Shown here piece after piece: positions 36,178 through 47,366 of a stretch of 64,000 nt of DNA; the first letter of the stretch is position 1; each line of letters starts with the position of its first letter. This stretch comes from Helichrysum umbraculigerum (taxonomy: Eukaryota > Streptophyta > Magnoliopsida > Asterales > Asteraceae), in assembly GCA_949592205.1 (NCBI GenBank), contig CATIUR010000004.1, forward strand, positions 95,502,337-95,566,336. The letters run 5' to 3'. A program made the position numbers and the translations under genes. A model generated the notes under the pieces. That model was not told where the DNA came from, ran no database searches, and saw only the letters and a list, made by a program, of their open reading frames with translations.

Positions 36178-36904
36178 TGATGTAACACCCGGTCAAAAAG
36201 TCAACTTTCGCGCCAAAATTTAACTTCAAATAATTGTATTATATATATGCGATTACATCAAAATATTCAAAAATGTAAGTCGTTTTAATTTAAAACGCAT
36301 TTTTATTATCCGAAATCGCGCGAAAACAAATTATTAAACCTTAAATCCCAAAATAATATTTTTATAAAATATTCCGGTACAAAAACGTTTCGAGAGAATA
36401 TAAATAAATTTTTGAATTTAAAAAGTTATTTTAAATCACATCGGATAAATAAACACGGGTATTTTGTACTGCGGTTGGAGACCACAGTCCACGACTCGGG
36501 AGCTGGAAATGGATAAAATCATCCCCCACCTCCCCATTCCTTTCTCATTATCACCATCTCACTTCTCTCTCTATTCTCACTTCCTCTCTACTCTCTCTCT
36601 CTCTAAAAACCCTTCCACCAACCATCACCACCACCCACCACCGCTGCCACCACCGCCGGCCACTACCGCCGCCGCCGTCATCATCATCAACGAGAACAAC
36701 AACAAGCTTCCATCATCATCATCTTCCTCACCATCCTCTTCATCTCCATTTTTACCAAAAAGTAAGGATTTACTCACTCTCTCTCTAGAAATCGTTTCTC
36801 TTTCTATAAATTACTTAGATTACTTCAAAATACATGCTAGAAGCTTTCTATAACATCAAAACACCCAAAAATCGAGCCAAAACTCGATTTGGATCTTGAA
36901 ATCG

Positions 36905-37098
36905 TCGAACAGACGACGACGTCGCATTGGACCAAAAATAGTGCTGCGACGTCGCAGTCAACGTCGCAACCAACGTCGCATAACCTACCACCGTCGCATA
37001 TAGCGACGTAGCCCATAACGTCGCATTGACTTGCGAATGTCGCACATAGCGACGCAAGACCCTACGTCGCCTCTGACGTCGCATCTGACGTCGCAGAA
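36905..37098. repeat. ACGTCGC/GCGACGT word array in solo LTR 3
   Basis: About 14 occurrences of CGTCGC or its complement GCGACG in both orientations in under 200 bp. Similar to the array in gypsy-2's LTRs but in different arrangement. Confidence 0.85.
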
Positions 37099-37235
37099 CC
37101 TTAAAAACCTATGTTTTTCACTAAGTATTGACAACCAAATTTTACCACTCGATTTTACCCGAATTTAGATTTCGAATGCGTTTTCTTTAAAGCAAAGTAG
37201 TAGAAATAAAAATTTTCCAAGCTGACCTGGCAGCT

Positions 37236-37330
37236 CGACCCCAGCCAGGGGCTCTGCCCCTTGGACCCCGCCAGGGGTTGCCACCCCTTGGACCCCGCTA
37301 CCAGGGGCGCTGCCCCCGGACCCCCGTACA
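37236..37330. repeat. GC-rich CCAGGGG/CCCCTTGG repeats
   Basis: Three tandem diverged copies of a unit with CCAGGGGCTCTGCCCCTTGG, each self-complementary, in otherwise AT-rich sequence. Strong hairpin potential. Confidence 0.75.
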
Positions 37331-37474
37331 CCATTCCCAGACTTCAACAACAAATGCATACATGAACAACTCGTTTAGACAAACTGATTTGTCTCATACT
37401 TATATAACCTCACGTGTTTAGGACACTAGGAGATTACCTTGGACACGGTTCGCCACATTAGGACGCTAGCTTCT

Positions 37475-37536
37475 CAGGTGAGTTTCATAGCCCCACTCTT
37501 TCAACTGTTTTACTATTTTCGGGGTGAAATACATGC
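37475..37536 (+). other. CCCC/GGGG stem-loop module (solo LTR 3)
   Basis: CAGGTGAGT, then TTTCA, TAG, CCCC, loop with ACTGTTTTA, then GGGGTGAAA. Arms TTTCA and TGAAA pair, where solo LTR 2 has TCTCA and TGAGA. Confidence 0.55.
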
Positions 37537-38840
37537 TCAATTTCTGTTTTCAAATCATATTAACAATCGTGTATAATTTACAATTATTTATATTACTTTA
37601 TGTAATACGAAATGTGTAATACTTAGGAATTACACCCGTAATATTGTTTTAAGAACAATATCAATACTTAACCTAGATAGGTTGCAATCGTACCCTGTTA
37701 GGTCGTGGAAAACGATTACCAATACATAATTTGATTTAGTTATCACAATCCTTTGGCCATATTGTCGCGGGACAATATCATTGAATACATTAGAACTAGT
37801 TAGTTCTACCTACACTGGACAACATCTATACTGTTACAAGTTTAGTTATTCTTTAAAAACTAAAACTGTCGACACACTTCATTATCACTAGAATGGGAAC
37901 CGAACTTAAGTGAATATTTCCCAAGACTCCGTTATATATACTTGCTAGGCTTTAGACTAGGAGTATACAATAGCATCACACGATTAGTACAGACTTCGTA
38001 TATCAATACAACTCAACTGGTGACGACTCTGGCTCAGGATGTAATCCAACCAGGGATGGTCCCCCGGCCCAGGATGTAATCCAACCGTGGGGGTGTCACC
38101 TGATGAATATTTACATACTATTATACGATCTACTTAGTCAGGCATGTCGAGTACTGCTGGCTCTCAAACAACTTGGTCGGGCATGTCGTTGTACTGCCGG
38201 CTCAATCACAAATTGCTGCGAGCAATTCTAAAAACGATGCCGCGGTATTGCAGCGGGCACCAAACAATGCCACGGTAAAGTTGGCACAAAACAAAACCAC
38301 GGTATTGCAGTGGGCGAGATTTCAACACAGATCAATGGATCAGCGAGTTACACTCGGGGTTCACAATAAGTTAACGGATCGGTGGTGCTGCCACGCGAGG
38401 CCATTAGCTCAATTCATGTCCGGGTTAGCTTATGCTAATCGGGTAAACGGACACGCTAAACGTTTTCAAACATAGATCTGCGGATCTACAATCACTTGTT
38501 GCTGGATGCAACACCTCATATAATAAATCATAGTTCTACGGGACTACAGTTACTTACTATCATATGACGTGGTCATACAGTTATTTGGTTACAACTTAGG
38601 CAGGTATTGCCTCCCGTTATACACCTACTCATACCAGATAGGTATTCAGGCTTGGTATGCCTCAATTATTGTGTACTTAGGTACGGATCACAATTGCTTA
38701 GGTATTAGATACCTAGATTTTCGAATTACACATTGGTAATTACAACTACAATTTGATACAAATCAGAATCGTGGATTCTGAACAACTTCTCAAAACATAC
38801 AAGATTTATACTTTATGTTTTCAACTAACAAACCTATGAA

Positions 38841-38884
38841 CTCACCAGCTTTATAGCTGACATGTTTTAGCATGTGTTCTCAGG
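38841..38884 (+). other. Conserved LTR hairpin + CAGG module (solo LTR 3)
   Basis: CTCAC, stem CAGCT, loop TTAT, stem AGCTG (38846-38859), GAC, then CAGG with CAG at 38881-38883, 24 nt past the stem. GCTAGCTCGAGTCGCATG follows downstream, shared with solo LTR 2. Confidence 0.6.
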
Positions 38885-39983
38885 TGCCCAGCAGGATTAG
38901 GATTGCTACGAGATTTTGCTAGCTCGAGTCGCATGTTTTCAAACATTTGGGACCACTCTGCATTACTTTTGTATTTTCAACTTATGTATTTGGGATTATT
39001 CTACAAACCTACAATTTGTAATTACTTTTATTTTGGAAATGTACAACTATTTTCAAACGTCTCATTTAGAGTCGTTCATTATGTATCTTATGCTGTGATA
39101 TTTAATTTGGTAACACCCGACCCGATTGTAACACCTGCTAAATTAGAATAATTAATTATGCCTAATTAATTGTAACTAGTTGTAATTAGTATGTAATAGG
39201 ACTAATTGCAGACTCTATTTGTATATATATATAAGGTGAATTATATATATATGTGTGTACTTACGCGATTTGGATTAATCGTACGAATTAACCGGACGGA
39301 GTCCGACACAGTTATTTGGACGTTGGTGACAGAAACTTACCTAAATAATGAGAACGTATTTTATTATGTAAAATACACAGCGAACAAACATTATTTATAA
39401 TACCACGACGACAATTTAAATAATTTAACGAATACGTATTAAACGCGAGTTAAGAATTTTAATACTTCGACAAATTTCTTTTATAATTAATTTCAAGGAA
39501 TTTCATTAAAATATTCCCGTCATCTTTTAAAAATATAACCGCTTGATTTAACGCCTAAACGACGGAGGAAACGAACACCGCACGGGGTGCGGGGACCGGA
39601 AAATGGGAGGATAACCTCCCATTTCCCCACCTTCTCTTTCATTTCCACTTCTATTTTCCCTCTCTCTCTTTCTTTTACTTTCAAACCACCAAACCAATTT
39701 CATCACTAAAATCGCAAAATAACACCACGAAACCTCGCCGAATCATACCACTCTTTTGGAGAAAAGTGACCACGACAACACGATCTACAATCCTATCTTT
39801 CCGGAATTTCATTTCGGCAAGTTGTAAGTTCCCGACAAAACCCGAAACTCTCCGTTTTTACTCATTTTTACGTTTTTATGGTTTATATATGCTTAATATG
39901 TCCAAAAATGGGTTGGGTAAAAGATTTGGACCAAACGGAAGCTTTTCGACCGATTTTCCGGCCACCAAATTCCGATCAGACCG

Positions 39984-40252
39984 CTACGTCGCAGAGACGC
40001 TGGACTATCTGCGACGTAGCTTAAAACGTCGCATTTAGCGACGTCGCGGCCTACGTCGCACAAAAATCCCAACGTCGCACTAGCGACGCAGCCTATTACG
40101 TCGCATTAACTTGCGGACGTCGCACATAGCGACGTAGACTTTTACGTCGCAAACCGAACCTACGTCGCATTGATTTTGCGAAGGTCGCATCATGCGACGT
40201 ACCTCCCTACGTCGCACCCTACGTCGCATGCTACGTCGCATGCTACGTCGCA
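39984..40252. repeat. ACGTCGC/GCGACGT word array (gypsy-2 5' LTR)
   Basis: About 20 copies of CGTCGC or GCGACG in both orientations in 270 bp, often CTACGTCGCA. Identical array in the 3' LTR at 48234-48502. Confidence 0.88.
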
Positions 40253-40628
40253 CAAACCAGAACCTTGAAAAGTCAGATTTTACTAAGTGTCGAAATTACA
40301 CAACTTCAAATACTTATGTCATACGACTTAACAAACGTCATAGAACATACTTTCTATTACAATTACACTAAATTGCGTTATAGATGATAACACTTTGAAT
40401 CAATCTTACAAACCGTCACCAACGGGCCATATTTGTTTTCAAATTACAAACGGATTACTAAACAAACACTCGGACATAATGAGTTGTGTAAACAACTAGC
40501 CTAGATGGTCTTGCGAGACATCTACTTACTTAAATTTATATGTCTAGGCATTTGAAGGTTACGGGTTCGGAGAACCTACGGTTGATATTACTTACTCGTT
40601 TATTGATATAAACGTACTTGCAAAGACT

Positions 40629-40685
40629 CAGGTGAGTCTTACGGCCCCACTTTTACTGTTTTATCTTATTGGGGGAGATACATGC
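40629..40685 (+). other. CCCC/GGGG stem-loop module (gypsy-2 5' LTR)
   Basis: GACTCAGGTGAGTCTTACGG leads into CCCC; loop with ACTGTTTTA; GGGGGAGA follows. Outer pairing is weaker than in solo LTRs 2 and 3. Copy at 48879-48935. Confidence 0.5.
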
Positions 40686-41133
40686 TACTTATTTTTCTTG
40701 GACACAAGTACTAAACTGTTTACTATACCAAACGGAATTGCATGAGTTGTTACTATTTACAGAAGTCTCTCCATCATATATCGTTAGTTATGGACTTAAG
40801 CGCGAACAGTAGTTAATGGATCCATTAGGGAAATGACCCTCCCCACCCGGGGCAGTAGCGCTGCCACGTACCGATTTACACGTATAAACGGGTGACAACT
40901 TATTCGTTACTGATGCTTGCTCACTTACGAGCATGTCACGGGAGCAACATATTATTACGGGTTAAGCTTCGATTATGAGCCTCATGGCAACGGTATAAAC
41001 TTATTCATTTACATTTGCTGGATTGCAAATACTGATTTTACGATTGCTAGATTGCAATAGCTGATTTTACGCCTACGGGCACTACTAATGAAATCTCGTG
41101 TTCAAAGCCGATATCATTTACAAACCTGTGAGA

Positions 41134-41178
41134 TTCACCAACCTTTTTGGTTGACACTTTTTAGCATGTTTTCTCAGG
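41134..41178 (+). other. Conserved LTR hairpin + CAGG module (gypsy-2 5' LTR)
   Basis: TTCAC, stem CAACC, loop TTTTT, stem GGTTG (41139-41153), GAC, then CAGG with CAG at 41175-41177, 24 nt past the stem and 322 bp from the LTR end. Confidence 0.6.
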
Positions 41179-41502
41179 TACCCGGATGGAGTAGGATTAC
41201 TCCAGGATTTTAGCTAGAGTCGCATGATTTCAACACAACTGCATTAACGGAGATTCTTAGCATTATCTTTTGTATATTTTGATTATGTAATAGAATCTCC
41301 CGCTATATGCGTGGACTCTAGGGGAAACTACATTTTGTATACGAAAACACTAAGTTTTCAAACATTATGTCTGTGGAATGTAACTAATTTACAAAACGTC
41401 TCATTTAGAGGTCGTTTGCTTTATCTTTGTGCTGTGATATTTAATTAGTAACACCCCAAACTATGCTTCCGCAAAACAGTGAATTTCGGGGGTGTTACAG
41501 AT

Positions 41503-41514
41503 TGGTATCAGAGC
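41503..41514 (+). promoter_or_regulatory. Primer-binding site of gypsy-2 (tRNA-iMet)
   Basis: TGGTATCAGAGC, 3 bp after the 5' LTR. Confidence 0.95.
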
Positions 41515-42091
41515 CTAAGGTTATAGTGAACTAGGTTGCATTTAGTGGGCCTAGACTATGACCATTAGGCAGTATTTCCTTATTAGGCATGATTGGTTCA
41601 GGAATTACATCATACGACTTTAATTTAACATAGCCTGATCAACTATGTACAATTAAGGAAAGATGATGTGAGGTCTGAAATGGTTATGTCAAACAGGAAT
41701 GCGTTAGTAGACTCTGACCACGAGAGAACCGAGACTCTTACTTGTTATGTGCTAGACATACGCTAGGCTATTATGTGATATACGAGTATATACATACATA
41801 GGCCTCACTCACTGACTATGCTACTAAGCTATTATATATTGAATATATATGAATAGGCCTCGCACGTAAACACACTCGCTATAGAGATAGCCGACGTTCT
41901 CTGGTGACACTTACGAATTTCTCTCAGCGGTTTGCACCGACCATGACAGACTTGACTCCCGTCACACCACCCTGTGGCGCACTCTAATGATTTTATAAAA
42001 ATCACATCTAACACCCGGAAACAACGTACTTCCAAGGACTAAAATCCTCTCTCTGTCATTTCTATAGAACTCAAAGACGCGAATTTCCCAA

Positions 42092-42568
42092 ATGGACGAC
42101 TACATGTCTGATAGTGACCAAGTCCACGGGGAACAAATCCAGTACACGTATCTCGATGAGGACATCGCACCAGAAGAAGAAATCATGCTGGAGGGAAACG
42201 AAAATCAGAATTTCGGAATGACTGGCATCGACATAGAAGAATATGAAAGAGTACGAGATCAGGCCGTGGGACTAGACGGCCGAAATTGGGCACTTAAGCG
42301 TAAGTGCATAGACTATGAACAAAGATTGAGAATCTCAAACCGATCTGTCCCTACACGAATCAAAGATAAGATCCGTTACTGGAAGAAAGTGGCCACCAAC
42401 CTAACCCGTAGGACCAAAACATGGATCAAACGTTTGGGCAGGAAATCAACGGAGGAGACTAAGTACCGCTCCACGACTCAAAGATACAGGGACATGCTCG
42501 AGGCACGCTACCACCCACACGACCTGAACCTGGAATCGGAAGACGAATCCGAAAGCCAGGAACCGTAA
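42092..42568 (+). CDS. Extra ORF between primer site and gag in gypsy-2, function unknown
   Basis: 158 codons on the sense strand, starting ATG 42092 (MDDYMSDSDQVHGEQ) and ending TAA, 365 bp before gag-pol. I do not recognise it. The first about 55 residues are acidic (DEDIAPEEEIMLEG); residues about 65-130 are strongly basic with RIKDKIRYWKKVATNLTRR and KTWIKRLGRKS; the C-terminus is acidic again (LESEDESESQEP). The charge blocks suggest a nucleic-acid or Gag-binding protein; that is inference. No membrane segment or zinc motif. Codon use and length argue for a real ORF in an otherwise stop-rich leader. gypsy-1 has no room for such an ORF. Some plant gypsy elements, such as Ogre, also carry an ORF before gag, but I see no sign of homology. 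Confidence 0.6.
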   Translation: MDDYMSDSDQVHGEQIQYTYLDEDIAPEEEIMLEGNENQNFGMTGIDIEEYERVRDQAVGLDGRNWALKRKCIDYEQRLRISNRSVPTRIKDKIRYWKKVATNLTRRTKTWIKRLGRKSTEETKYRSTTQRYRDMLEARYHPHDLNLESEDESESQEP

Positions 42569-42933
42569 CTAAGAATGAACCAACCGACTAGCATAAACTG
42601 TGGACCGCCTTGTCACGCTGATGGAACCAATTAATCTACATTAAGATTAGTGTAGTTTTTTTGTCTTGTAATCTATCTCGTAATCTAGGGACTATCTAGC
42701 ACTACTCTATAAACTAGTCGGATGTAACCATTCCCGACACCTTTTGTAATATCTCGGTAGGATGTAACTTTTGAACTCACTTTATCTATCAGATATCCTT
42801 TATTACCTCAACTCACATTAATTGTCATTTTCCATGTTGATGTTATGTGTTACCGCTTTTATACATGTACATCTGTGACAATTACCAGCTCATGCAAAAT
42901 CTCATGTATCTTCATTTCTTTTATTGAAGAATC

Positions 42934-45900
42934 ATGCCGCCAAAGACACGACCATACACCGATGCCCAGATTACCTCCCTTATAACCCAGGCTGTTACTG
43001 AAGCCTTGGCTCGGAATACTCCACCAAACTCCTCGAGAAACAGCGATGCCGCTGAAACCACTAATGCTAAACCTTGTTCTTACAAGGACTTCCAGAACTG
43101 CAAACCTCTAAACTTTGCAGGTACCGAGGGAGCTATCGGTCTAGTACGCTGGATCGAGAAAGTTGAGTCTGTATTTCTTATCTGCAACTATGCGGAGGGA
43201 GATAAGGTTAAGTTCTCCGTTAGTACTTTTACTGACACCGCACTCACCTGGTGGAACACTTATGCCCAGACTGTGAGTGTTGCTACTGCTTACCAACTCC
43301 CGTGGGAGGAGTTGAAGAAGATGTTGAGGGGCGAGTATTGCCCCAGGGATGAATTGAAACAACTAGAAGTGGAATTTTGGAACCATAAGATGCAAGGTAA
43401 TGATATCACCGGCTACACCAACCGTTTCCACCAACTGGCACTTCTGTGCCCAACCATGGTCGATCCGGAGTACAAGAGGATCGAGAAATTTGTTGATGGT
43501 CTTCCTGAGAGACTCCAAGATCTGGTAACTTCTTCCAAACCGGGTACTATTCAGAGCGCCATCCGTATGGCCCATGAACTAACGGCAAATTCTGTCCGCC
43601 GTGGTACAACTTCAACCCCATCTGCAAACAACAAACGCAAGTGGGAAGGTAACCCCAACTCATCCAACCAAACCTCCAACAAAAAGCCTGAGTACATTAA
43701 GGCTTATTCATCTGGAACTTCGGAGAAGAAAGGGTACAGCGGGAGCAGACCCTACTGTCCCAAATGCAGCCGCCATCATGACGGTTCTTGCCCTTGCTCC
43801 AACTGCAAACGGTTCGGGCATCTAGCCAAGGATTGTCGAACCAACATTCCCACCCCCAACACTAATGCACCAAAGGCCTGCTTTGGGTGCGGAAATACAG
43901 GGCATTTCAAGAAAGATTGCCCAAAACTGAAAAACAACAACAACCCTGCTCGCGGCAGATCATTCGTTATCAAGGCTGGGGAAGCCAGACAAGACCCGAA
44001 CGTCGTGACGGGTACGTTCCTTCTCAACGACCTTACCGCTTCTGTGTTATTTGATACCGGTGCCGATAGAAGCTTCATTTCTGAGAAATTTAGCCCTTTA
44101 CTTGATATTACTCCCACTGCCTTAGATGCTAAATACATTGTAGAATTAGCTAACGGCAAACTGATTGAAACTGATAGCATCATACATAACTGTACACTTA
44201 ACCTCACGAACGAAACGTTTCCCATTGATTTAATCCCTGTCGAGATCGGCAGCTTCGATATTATTGTCGGTATGGATTGGTTATCCAAGCACCGAGCTGA
44301 AATCATCTGTCATGACAAACTCGTTCGCATACCTCTTGTCTCCGGTGGAACCTTAGTCCTACAAGGGGAGACCGGCAGACGAAATCTGAATATTGTCTCC
44401 TGTCTGAAAACTAGAAAGTATCTACGAAAAGGGTATCAAGCCATCCTCGCACATGTAACGGAGAAGAAGTCGGAGGAGAAGCGACTTGAGGATGTTCCGG
44501 TCGTGCGGGATTTCCCGGAAGTCTTTCCTGAAGACTTGCCCGGACTCCCGCCACCTAGACAAGTTGAATTTCAAATCGAACTTGTGCCCGGAGCTGCACC
44601 CGTGGCACGAGCCCCTTACCGTTTAGCACCATCCGAAATGCAGGAGTTGTCTAACCAACTACAGGAACTCCTGGACAGAGGATTCATTCGACCAAGTTCC
44701 TCACCTTGGGGAGCTCCGGTCTTATTCGTGAAAAAGAAAGATGGGTCTTTCCGCATGTGTATCGACTACCGAGAGCTGAATAAGCTAACCATAAAGAATC
44801 GGTACCCACTTCCTAGAATCGATGACCTGTTCGACCAACTCCAGGGATCGAGTGTTTACTCGAAGATTGATCTACGGTCGGGTTATCATCAACTCCGAGT
44901 CCGTGACAATGATATCCCAAAGACAGCTTTCCGAACTCGTTATGGGCATTATGAATTCCAAGTGATGCCATTCGGGTTAACCAACGCACCGGCCGTATTC
45001 ATGGACCTTATGAATCGGGTGTGCAAACCATATCTTGACAAATTCGTCATTGTGTTCATCGATGATATCCTGATTTACTCTCGCAACGAACAGGAACATG
45101 CTCAACATCTGAAAACCATTCTAGGACTTCTGAAACACGAAGAGTTATATGCCAAATTCTCTAAGTGTGAGTTCTGGATTCGAACCGTTCAATTCCTCGG
45201 GCACGTGATTGACAGCCAAGGAATTCATGTTGATCCCGCCAAGATTGAAGCAATCAAGGGCTGGGAGTCACCGACCACTCCAACCGAAGTGAGACAATTC
45301 TTAGGTCTTGCTGGTTACTACCGCCGATTCATCGAAAACTTTTCAAGAATAGCTGTTCCCCTAACCACACTGACTCAGAAAGATAAGAAGTTCGATTGGA
45401 CTGATAAGCAAGAGTCAGCTTTCCAGCTATTGAAAAACAAACTTTGCAGTGCACCAATCTTGTCCTTACCCGAAGGCACCGACGATTTCGTAGTTTACTG
45501 CGATGCCTCACACCAAGGACTTGGTTGTGTGTTGATGCAACGAGAAAAAGTCATTGCCTATGCCTCCCGACAACTAAAAATTCACGAGAAAAACTATACA
45601 ACCCACGACCTCGAGTTAGGTGCTGTGGTCTTCGCATTGAAAATCTGGAGACATTATCTCTATGGTACGAAAAGCACTATCTTTACCGATCACAAAAGCC
45701 TCCAACACATATTCGATCAGAAAGATCTAAACATGAGACAACGTCGCTGGGTTGAGTTGCTTAGTGACTACGACTGCGAGATCAAATACCATCCAGGCAA
45801 GGCTAACGTAGTTGCCGATGCCCTAAGCCGAAAAGAACGAGTGAAACCCCTTCGAGTCCGAGCACTTTCTATGACAATTCTTAACGAGCTCCCTGCTCAA

Positions 45901-47343
45901 ATCCTTACCGCTCAACTTGAAGCACTCAACGATGAAAACTTGAAAAATGAAGCCTTGCGAGGCTTGGATAAACAATTCGAAATCAAACCCGATGGAACTC
46001 GATACTTCTCTAACCGGGTGTGGTTACCCAAATTCGGAAACTTGCGAGATTTGGTGATGGCTGAAGCTCACAAATCTCGATACTCTATACATCCTGGATC
46101 TGACAAGATGTATCATGACGTCAAAGGGTCGTATTGGTGGCCTAACATGAAAGCTGACATCGCCTTGTACGTCAGTAAATGCCTAACCTGTTCCAAAGTA
46201 AAGACCGAACACCAAAGACCCTCTGGGTTGCTTCAACAACCTGAAATTCCTCAATGGAAATGGGAACAGATTTCCATGGACTTCATTACCAAACTACCGA
46301 AAACTTCGAGTGGTTGCGATACCATTTGGGTGATCGTGGACCGTCTCACGAAATCTGCTCACTTTCTGGCCATCAAGGAAACCGACAAGATGGAGCGTCT
46401 GACTCGCATCTATGTCAAAGAAATCATCTCGCGACACGGTGTACCTATCTCGATCATCTCGGATAGGGACAGCCGTTTTACTTCTAACTTTTGGCAATCG
46501 CTACAGAAATCTCTTGGTACTCGTCTGGATATGAGTACTGCTTATCACCCGCAAACCGATGGCCAAAGCGAGCGAACTATTCAAACACTGGAGGATATGC
46601 TACGAGCCTGCGTAGTCGACTTCGGTACTTCTTGGGAAAATCACTTACCGTTGTGTGAGTTTTCGTACAACAACAGTTACCATACCAGCATAAAGGCTGC
46701 ACCCTTCGAGGCACTTTACGGACGTAAGTGCCGAACACCTGTCTGTTGGACTGAGTTAGGAGAATCCCAACTCACGGGTCCAGAAATCATTCAAGAAACT
46801 ACTGAGAAAATCGTTGGTATTCAAAACCGGCTGAAAGCCGCACGTGATCGTCAGAAAAGCTATGCTGACGTGAGACGCAAACACCTTGAGTTCCAGGTAG
46901 GGGACAAGGTACTCCTCAAAGTGGCACCGTGGAAGGGTGTCATTCGATTCGGAAAACGAGGCAAACTAAATCCTAGATACATCGGACCATTCGAAATCCT
47001 TGAAAGGATTGGTCCAGTGGCCTATCGCCTGCAACTTCCTGCTGAACTTAGCAGCGTACACAACACATTCCACATTTCTAACTTGAAGAAATGTCTGTCT
47101 GACGAGACGCTGATTATACCGCTCGACGAAATTCAAATCGATGATAAACTCCATTTTGTCGAGAAACCTATGGAAATTATGGACCGTGAGGTCAAGCAAT
47201 TGAAACAGAGTCGTATTCCCATAGTAAAGGTCAGGTGGAATTCTAGGCGCGGCCCTGAGTTCACCTGGGAACGGGAAGACCAAATGCGACAGAAATACCC
47301 ACATCTCTTCCCAGACAACGCACCGTCCGTGCACTCAAGCTAA
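42934..47343 (+). CDS. gypsy-2 gag-pol polyprotein, intact
   Basis: 1469 codons without a break. Residues about 50-215: gag (WWNTYAQTV; LEVEFWNHKMQGNDITGYT). Residues about 280-335: Cys/His knuckles (CSNCKRFGHLAKDC, CFGCGNTGHFKKDC). Protease DTGA with D374. Reverse transcriptase about 590-765 with FIDD (D710, D711). RNase H with D857 (YCDAS). Integrase: zinc finger from H1046, core D1116, D1177, E1213, with the D-x35-E spacing of retroviral integrases. Then a GPY-type GPFEILERIGPVAYRL and a chromodomain-like tail (IPIVKVRWNSRRGPEFTWE), which in chromoviruses guides integration to marked chromatin. All catalytic residues that I can locate are present. The gag-pol stop lies just before the polypurine tract. 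No stop or frameshift separates gag and pol. Probably functional. Confidence 0.95.
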   Translation: MPPKTRPYTDAQITSLITQAVTEALARNTPPNSSRNSDAAETTNAKPCSYKDFQNCKPLNFAGTEGAIGLVRWIEKVESVFLICNYAEGDKVKFSVSTFTDTALTWWNTYAQTVSVATAYQLPWEELKKMLRGEYCPRDELKQLEVEFWNHKMQGNDITGYTNRFHQLALLCPTMVDPEYKRIEKFVDGLPERLQDLVTSSKPGTIQSAIRMAHELTANSVRRGTTSTPSANNKRKWEGNPNSSNQTSNKKPEYIKAYSSGTSEKKGYSGSRPYCPKCSRHHDGSCPCSNCKRFGHLAKDCRTNIPTPNTNAPKACFGCGNTGHFKKDCPKLKNNNNPARGRSFVIKAGEARQDPNVVTGTFLLNDLTASVLFDTGADRSFISEKFSPLLDITPTALDAKYIVELANGKLIETDSIIHNCTLNLTNETFPIDLIPVEIGSFDIIVGMDWLSKHRAEIICHDKLVRIPLVSGGTLVLQGETGRRNLNIVSCLKTRKYLRKGYQAILAHVTEKKSEEKRLEDVPVVRDFPEVFPEDLPGLPPPRQVEFQIELVPGAAPVARAPYRLAPSEMQELSNQLQELLDRGFIRPSSSPWGAPVLFVKKKDGSFRMCIDYRELNKLTIKNRYPLPRIDDLFDQLQGSSVYSKIDLRSGYHQLRVRDNDIPKTAFRTRYGHYEFQVMPFGLTNAPAVFMDLMNRVCKPYLDKFVIVFIDDILIYSRNEQEHAQHLKTILGLLKHEELYAKFSKCEFWIRTVQFLGHVIDSQGIHVDPAKIEAIKGWESPTTPTEVRQFLGLAGYYRRFIENFSRIAVPLTTLTQKDKKFDWTDKQESAFQLLKNKLCSAPILSLPEGTDDFVVYCDASHQGLGCVLMQREKVIAYASRQLKIHEKNYTTHDLELGAVVFALKIWRHYLYGTKSTIFTDHKSLQHIFDQKDLNMRQRRWVELLSDYDCEIKYHPGKANVVADALSRKERVKPLRVRALSMTILNELPAQILTAQLEALNDENLKNEALRGLDKQFEIKPDGTRYFSNRVWLPKFGNLRDLVMAEAHKSRYSIHPGSDKMYHDVKGSYWWPNMKADIALYVSKCLTCSKVKTEHQRPSGLLQQPEIPQWKWEQISMDFITKLPKTSSGCDTIWVIVDRLTKSAHFLAIKETDKMERLTRIYVKEIISRHGVPISIISDRDSRFTSNFWQSLQKSLGTRLDMSTAYHPQTDGQSERTIQTLEDMLRACVVDFGTSWENHLPLCEFSYNNSYHTSIKAAPFEALYGRKCRTPVCWTELGESQLTGPEIIQETTEKIVGIQNRLKAARDRQKSYADVRRKHLEFQVGDKVLLKVAPWKGVIRFGKRGKLNPRYIGPFEILERIGPVAYRLQLPAELSSVHNTFHISNLKKCLSDETLIIPLDEIQIDDKLHFVEKPMEIMDREVKQLKQSRIPIVKVRWNSRRGPEFTWEREDQMRQKYPHLFPDNAPSVHSS

Positions 47344-47366
47344 TTTCGGGACGAAATTTCTTTAAC

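Larger units (their letters stand above)
39127..41499 (+). repeat. 5' LTR of gypsy-2 (2373 bp)
   Basis: TG...CA ends. CT-rich leader about 39640-39720, donor-like GTAAGT at 39824, ACGTCGC array 39984-40252, stem-loop at 40629-40685, hairpin module at 41134-41178. Confidence 0.95.

Noticed and set aside
43141..47334. Many minus- and plus-strand ORFs overlapping gypsy-2 gag-pol
   Set aside because: Alternative-frame shadows of a long, clearly coding frame.
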